A stretch of DNA of 64,000 nucleotides from Kaistella antarctica (GTDB lineage Bacteria; Bacteroidota; Bacteroidia; Flavobacteriales; Weeksellaceae). Shown one piece after another: positions 60,397 to 64,000 of the stretch. Where the stretch lies: positions 186,001-250,000 of the forward strand of contig NZ_FOIX01000001.1 in NCBI RefSeq assembly GCF_900109615.1, given 5' to 3'. The notes below the pieces were generated by a model. That model did no database searches. It worked only from the letters and a program-made list of their open reading frames with translations, and was not told where the DNA came from. The stretch's first letter is position 1. Each line of letters opens with the position of its first letter. A program made the position numbers and the translations under genes.

Positions 60397-61938
60397 ATGG
60401 CTAAACAAGAAGATGTTTTCAAAAAATTGATTTCGCACGCGAAAGAATATGGTTTTATTTTTCCTTCAAGTGAAATTTACGACGGTCTTTCGGCGATTTA
60501 CGATTATGGACAAAATGGAGCGGAACTGAAAAACAACATCAAGCAATATTGGTGGAAAGCAATGGTGCAAATGAACGAAAATATTGTGGGTATTGATTCT
60601 GCAATTTTCATGCATCCTACCATTTGGAAAGCTTCAGGCCACGTTGATGCTTTTAATGATCCTTTAATTGATAATAAAGATTCGAAAAAACGTTTCAGAG
60701 CTGATGTTTTAATTGAAGACTACTGTGCGAAATTAGAAGATAAAGCAGATAAAGAAATTGAAAAAGCTGCCAAAAGATTTGGTGACGCGTTCGATAAAAA
60801 TGAATTTGAAAGCACGAATACACGCGTTTTAGAATATCGAGAAAAACAGAAAACAATTCTGTCGAGAATGGCACAGTCTCTTGAAAAAGAAGATTTGGCC
60901 GATGTGAAAGCCTTAATTGAGGAATTAGAAATATCTGATCCTGACACAGGTTCTAAAAACTGGACGGATGTTCGTCAGTTCAACTTAATGTTCGGAACAA
61001 AATTAGGCGCATCTGCGGATTCTGCAACCGATTTATATTTGAGACCAGAAACAGCGCAGGGAATTTTTGTGAACTTCTTAAATGTACAGAAAACTTCCCG
61101 ACTTAAATTACCATTTGGAATTGCTCAAATCGGAAAAGCTTTTAGAAACGAGATTGTTGCAAGACAGTTTATTTTCAGAATGCGCGAATTCGAACAGATG
61201 GAAATGCAATATTTTGTACCTCCAGGAACCGAACTTGATTTTTACGAAACCTGGAAAGAGAAACGTTTGAACTGGCATTTATCTTTAGGTTTAGGCGCAG
61301 AAAATTACAGGTTTCATGATCATGAAAAACTGGCGCATTATGCAAACGCCGCGACAGATATTGAATTTAAGTTCCCATTTGGATTTAAGGAATTAGAAGG
61401 AATTCACTCCCGAACAGATTTCGATTTAAAGGCACATGAGCAACATTCTGGTCGTAAATTACAGTATTTCGATTCCGAAAGAAATGAAAACTATATTCCT
61501 TTCGTGGTAGAAACTTCGGTTGGTTTAGACCGTTTATTCTTGGCAATTTTTGCAAACTGTTTAAAAGATGAGGTTTTAGAAGATGGCTCAGAAAGAACAG
61601 TTCTTTCTCTTCCACCATCTTTGGCTCCCGTTAAAGCAGCGATTTTACCTTTAATGAAAAAAGATGGTTTGGGCGAATATGGTGAGAAAATATTTAATGA
61701 TTTGAAGTATGATTTCAACATGATTTATGAAGACAAAGACAGCATCGGAAAACGGTACAGACGTCAGGATGCGATTGGAACGCCTTTCTGTATTACGGTT
61801 GACCACGATTCTTTAACTGACAACACCGTAACTTTAAGAGACAGAGATACGATGAAACAGGAAAGAGTTTCAGTTGCGGATTTGCGCAGAATTATCGACG
61901 AGAAAACAAATTTCAGAAATTTACTTTCTAAGATTTAA
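60397..61938 (+). CDS. glyS: Glycine--tRNA ligase (dimeric type)
   Basis: The 513-residue class II synthetase charges tRNA-Gly. It is the single-chain eukaryote-like type found in Bacteroidota. Motifs seen: YGQNGAELKNNIKQYWW near the start, YLRPETAQGIFVNF, GIAQIGKAFRNEI, RMREFEQMEMQYF, and SVGLDRLFLAI (motif 3). The anticodon-binding domain occupies the last 130 residues. Confidence 0.97.
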   Translation: MAKQEDVFKKLISHAKEYGFIFPSSEIYDGLSAIYDYGQNGAELKNNIKQYWWKAMVQMNENIVGIDSAIFMHPTIWKASGHVDAFNDPLIDNKDSKKRFRADVLIEDYCAKLEDKADKEIEKAAKRFGDAFDKNEFESTNTRVLEYREKQKTILSRMAQSLEKEDLADVKALIEELEISDPDTGSKNWTDVRQFNLMFGTKLGASADSATDLYLRPETAQGIFVNFLNVQKTSRLKLPFGIAQIGKAFRNEIVARQFIFRMREFEQMEMQYFVPPGTELDFYETWKEKRLNWHLSLGLGAENYRFHDHEKLAHYANAATDIEFKFPFGFKELEGIHSRTDFDLKAHEQHSGRKLQYFDSERNENYIPFVVETSVGLDRLFLAIFANCLKDEVLEDGSERTVLSLPPSLAPVKAAILPLMKKDGLGEYGEKIFNDLKYDFNMIYEDKDSIGKRYRRQDAIGTPFCITVDHDSLTDNTVTLRDRDTMKQERVSVADLRRIIDEKTNFRNLLSKI

Positions 61939-61948
61939 CAGAATTCTG

Positions 61949-62725
61949 ATGACCAATTTTCTCCGTGCTGGAATATGCCTTATTTTCGGACTAATCATTT
62001 CTTGCTCTTCAAGAGACGAGGAGCAAGAAAACATTTTAGTTGTACCTAGAACAATTACCTCAAAATCATCTTCAGGAGAAAGCTCTTCAGCGTATCATTA
62101 TATTGATGGAAATAAACTCGCACGAGTGGTGAGTAGTAATAGAACAAAAGTAGAAAGTTTTTATACCAACAAGTTTATTACAAAGACGATTTCGTACAAT
62201 GAATTAGGCGAAATTAGCGCTACTAATAATTACGAATACGCCAATAATAAACTTTCTAAAGTAAATACGAACATTGGGATTTTAAATTACAATATCTATT
62301 ACACTTGGATCGATAGCAATCACGTTTCCATTGAGGATGATAAAACAAGATCTGTCGGTTCTATAGATAAAACTGAAGTTTATTTAAGTAATGGTAATGT
62401 TGTAAAAACAACAAGACATCTGCACATTCCAAATTATTATACAATTGATGAAGTGAATATTGTAGAAGATGATGTAAAAAGTAACCCATTTAAAAATGTA
62501 GAAGGATTTTCCTTAATTGCTTTTGACATTAAAACAAATCTTTTTTATCAATCCAATAACATAACAAAAATAACAACTACAAGAACAGGAACTATTGATG
62601 GTGAACCAATGGCTGAAACTTATTTCAAAGTTTTTAATCATTCTTTTAACTCCCAAATGTTTCCACTAAACTATACTGTAAATGATTCTTTTGGAAATTC
62701 CTATACCTACGAATTTACTTATTAA
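61949..62725 (+). CDS. Hypothetical lipoprotein
   Basis: I start at ATG 61949 (MTNFLRAGICLIFGLIISCSS), 10 bases after glyS, giving 258 residues; the longer frame overlaps glyS. The lipobox is IISC. The mature protein has repeated strands (NELGEISATNNYEYANNKLSKVNTN) like those of RHS-type or DUF4595-like secreted proteins. Function unknown. Confidence 0.75.
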   Translation: MTNFLRAGICLIFGLIISCSSRDEEQENILVVPRTITSKSSSGESSSAYHYIDGNKLARVVSSNRTKVESFYTNKFITKTISYNELGEISATNNYEYANNKLSKVNTNIGILNYNIYYTWIDSNHVSIEDDKTRSVGSIDKTEVYLSNGNVVKTTRHLHIPNYYTIDEVNIVEDDVKSNPFKNVEGFSLIAFDIKTNLFYQSNNITKITTTRTGTIDGEPMAETYFKVFNHSFNSQMFPLNYTVNDSFGNSYTYEFTY

Positions 62726-62779
62726 CGATAATTAAAATTTCCATATTTAAAATTCGAGTTTAAAAAAATATTTTTAATG

Positions 62780-62809
62780 AAAAGTTCTGGAGAAATCTGG
62801 AACTTTTTT
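62780..62809 (+). terminator. Terminator after the lipoprotein gene
   Basis: AAAAGTTC pairs with GAACTTTT and is followed by TT. Confidence 0.7.
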
Positions 62810-62862
62810 GTAGTGATAAAAACTACCATTAATAATCCTAAATTTGTCTTAAACATTTTCGC

Positions 62863-64000
62863 ATGCTGAAAAAAATAGTAAAAGGAATACTTGTCGGGAT
62901 CGCCGCCTTAATTGCGCTGGCTTACACTTTTGGATATGATTATTTATTTAAGGGAATCCGAGAAACGTACCTGCGTGGTGAAGCAGGTTCTTCCATTGAT
63001 GACGGCACCTATTTCAAATCACACACCATTGCTAAAGGAAATACTATTCCGTGGGTGAAAGATTCAATTTACAATAAAAAAACTTTACCGAAAAACCTCG
63101 TTGACGAATTGAAACAGACGAAAACAGCTTCCCTTCTCGTCATCAAAAATGGAAAATTAGTTCATGAAGAATATTGGGACGGTTACAATCAGAATTCTAA
63201 AACCAATTCTTTCTCTATGGCCAAAGCGATCACGGTCATGCTGGTCGGAAAAGCCATCGAACAGAAAAAAATTAAAAGCATCGACGAGAAGTTTGCCGAC
63301 TTCTTTCAAAATTACAATAACGTAGAATTCGGAAAATATTTAACGCTCGCTGATTTAGCACAAATGGAAGCCGGTTTAAATTGGAAGGAAGATTACAACA
63401 ATCCTTTTCTGCCCAACGCAAAAGCTTATTACGGAAAATCTTTAGAAGAAGCTGTTTTGTTAAGAGGTTTCAAAGCTAAGCCTGGGACCAACTTCGAGTA
63501 TCAGTCGGGAGCTACACAGCTTTTAGGTTTCGCTTTGCGTAAATCCCTCGATAAAACTATTGCAGAATATGCTTCAGAAACTTTGTGGCAACTCTTAGGT
63601 ATGGAACAAAATGCAGAGTGGAACACCGATGATTTCGGCATGGAAAAAACGTTTTGTTGCATCAATTCTAATTCCAGAGATTTTGCGAAATTAGGCCAAC
63701 TACTTTTAAATGACGGACAGTTTGATGGCAAGCAAATCCTTAATTCAAATTTTATCCAAGAGATGCGGACGCCGACAAAATTGTCGAAAGGAGCTTATGG
63801 ATTGGGACTTTGGATCAATGAAGATGTTGCAATTAAACATTATTATTTTCGAGGCTTGTACGGACAATATATTATCATGATTCCTGAAAAACAAATGGTT
63901 ATCGTTCGTACCGGAATGAATAAAAATGAAACTTTAGATGGTAAAAGTAGGCCAAAAGAAGTAGATTTCCTGGTGAATGAAGTCGTCAACCATTTCAATT
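62863..64000 (+). CDS. Serine hydrolase (beta-lactamase class C family), cut by window end
   Basis: The frame from ATG 62863 (MLKKIVKGILVGIAAL) stays open to the last base, at least 379 residues. Residues 5-22 are a membrane anchor. The Ser-x-x-Lys motif is SMAK (Ser about 118) and the Tyr motif is YQSG. GLYGQYIIMIPEKQMVIV is the C-terminal block with a Gly in place of the KTG-like triad. Members are peptidases or esterases; the substrate is unknown. Confidence 0.88.
   Translation, partial: MLKKIVKGILVGIAALIALAYTFGYDYLFKGIRETYLRGEAGSSIDDGTYFKSHTIAKGNTIPWVKDSIYNKKTLPKNLVDELKQTKTASLLVIKNGKLVHEEYWDGYNQNSKTNSFSMAKAITVMLVGKAIEQKKIKSIDEKFADFFQNYNNVEFGKYLTLADLAQMEAGLNWKEDYNNPFLPNAKAYYGKSLEEAVLLRGFKAKPGTNFEYQSGATQLLGFALRKSLDKTIAEYASETLWQLLGMEQNAEWNTDDFGMEKTFCCINSNSRDFAKLGQLLLNDGQFDGKQILNSNFIQEMRTPTKLSKGAYGLGLWINEDVAIKHYYFRGLYGQYIIMIPEKQMVIVRTGMNKNETLDGKSRPKEVDFLVNEVVNHFN

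Noticed and set aside
1..64000. tRNA or rRNA genes as integration site
   Set aside because: None recognised in the window by eye, including at both edges of the array.

Overview
The window looks like a chromosomal segment of a Bacteroidota flavobacterium of the Chryseobacterium/Kaistella type. The reasons are the AT-rich sequence, Bacteroidota TAnnTTTG promoter boxes ahead of many genes, a T9SS sorting domain, GLPGLI proteins, and housekeeping genes that read like that group. The genus is an inference; no rRNA or tRNA gene was seen.

Layout. Positions 1-12.4 kb are ordinary chromosome: the end of ftsH, a LUD-domain gene, cdsA-psd (phospholipid synthesis), a lipoprotein, a CPA2 antiporter, a DUF3820 gene, an AI-2E-type permease, two related membrane proteins, pabB-pabC (p-aminobenzoate) and menD (menaquinone). 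Positions 33.8-64 kb are again ordinary: a second EF-G, a barrel protein, a PQQ-type sugar dehydrogenase, uvrB, a flavoprotein, a thioesterase-thiL pair, a BspA-like T9SS protein, rplU-rpmA, an acyltransferase, miaE, tryptophanase, msrB, DUF445, an AraC regulator with an azurin cluster, pyrD, ktrB-ktrA, glyS, and a serine hydrolase cut by the window end.

The exceptional part is 12.85-33.4 kb. About 19.3 kb holds 25 short units. Each has one gene (rarely two or none) on the minus strand followed by a palindromic repeat of about 130 bp. At the proximal end a divergently transcribed tyrosine recombinase (32299-33399) is separated from the first unit by a 143-bp region with three direct repeats and a promoter-like box facing the array. 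Unit borders follow integron rules. The crossover can be placed at AA|C (plus strand), and the few bases after the GTT of a unit's own repeat are the reverse complement of the bases ending the same unit at its far border. By eye 21 of 25 units fit this with at least 7 bases; three of the four exceptions are the three units farthest from the recombinase. The repeats form 18-19 bp stems whose two conserved G.T wobbles favour folding of the strand opposite to the coding strand, as for attC bottom strands. The recombinase has R-K-H-R-H-Y, an extra N-terminal domain of about 75 residues, and no room for the IntI-specific insertion. I read this as an integron-like cassette system using a Xer-like, non-IntI recombinase, and I know of no description of it.

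The cargo is mostly small lipoproteins, secreted proteins and membrane proteins of unknown function. Several units are duplicated: a WGR/DUF4240 unit in tandem (one copy with a premature stop), a DKNYY lipoprotein unit 8 kb apart, and a 224-bp gene-less unit in three places. Cassette leaders seem to lack their own TAnnTTTG promoters, so expression from the attI-side promoter is the simplest model for the proximal units.
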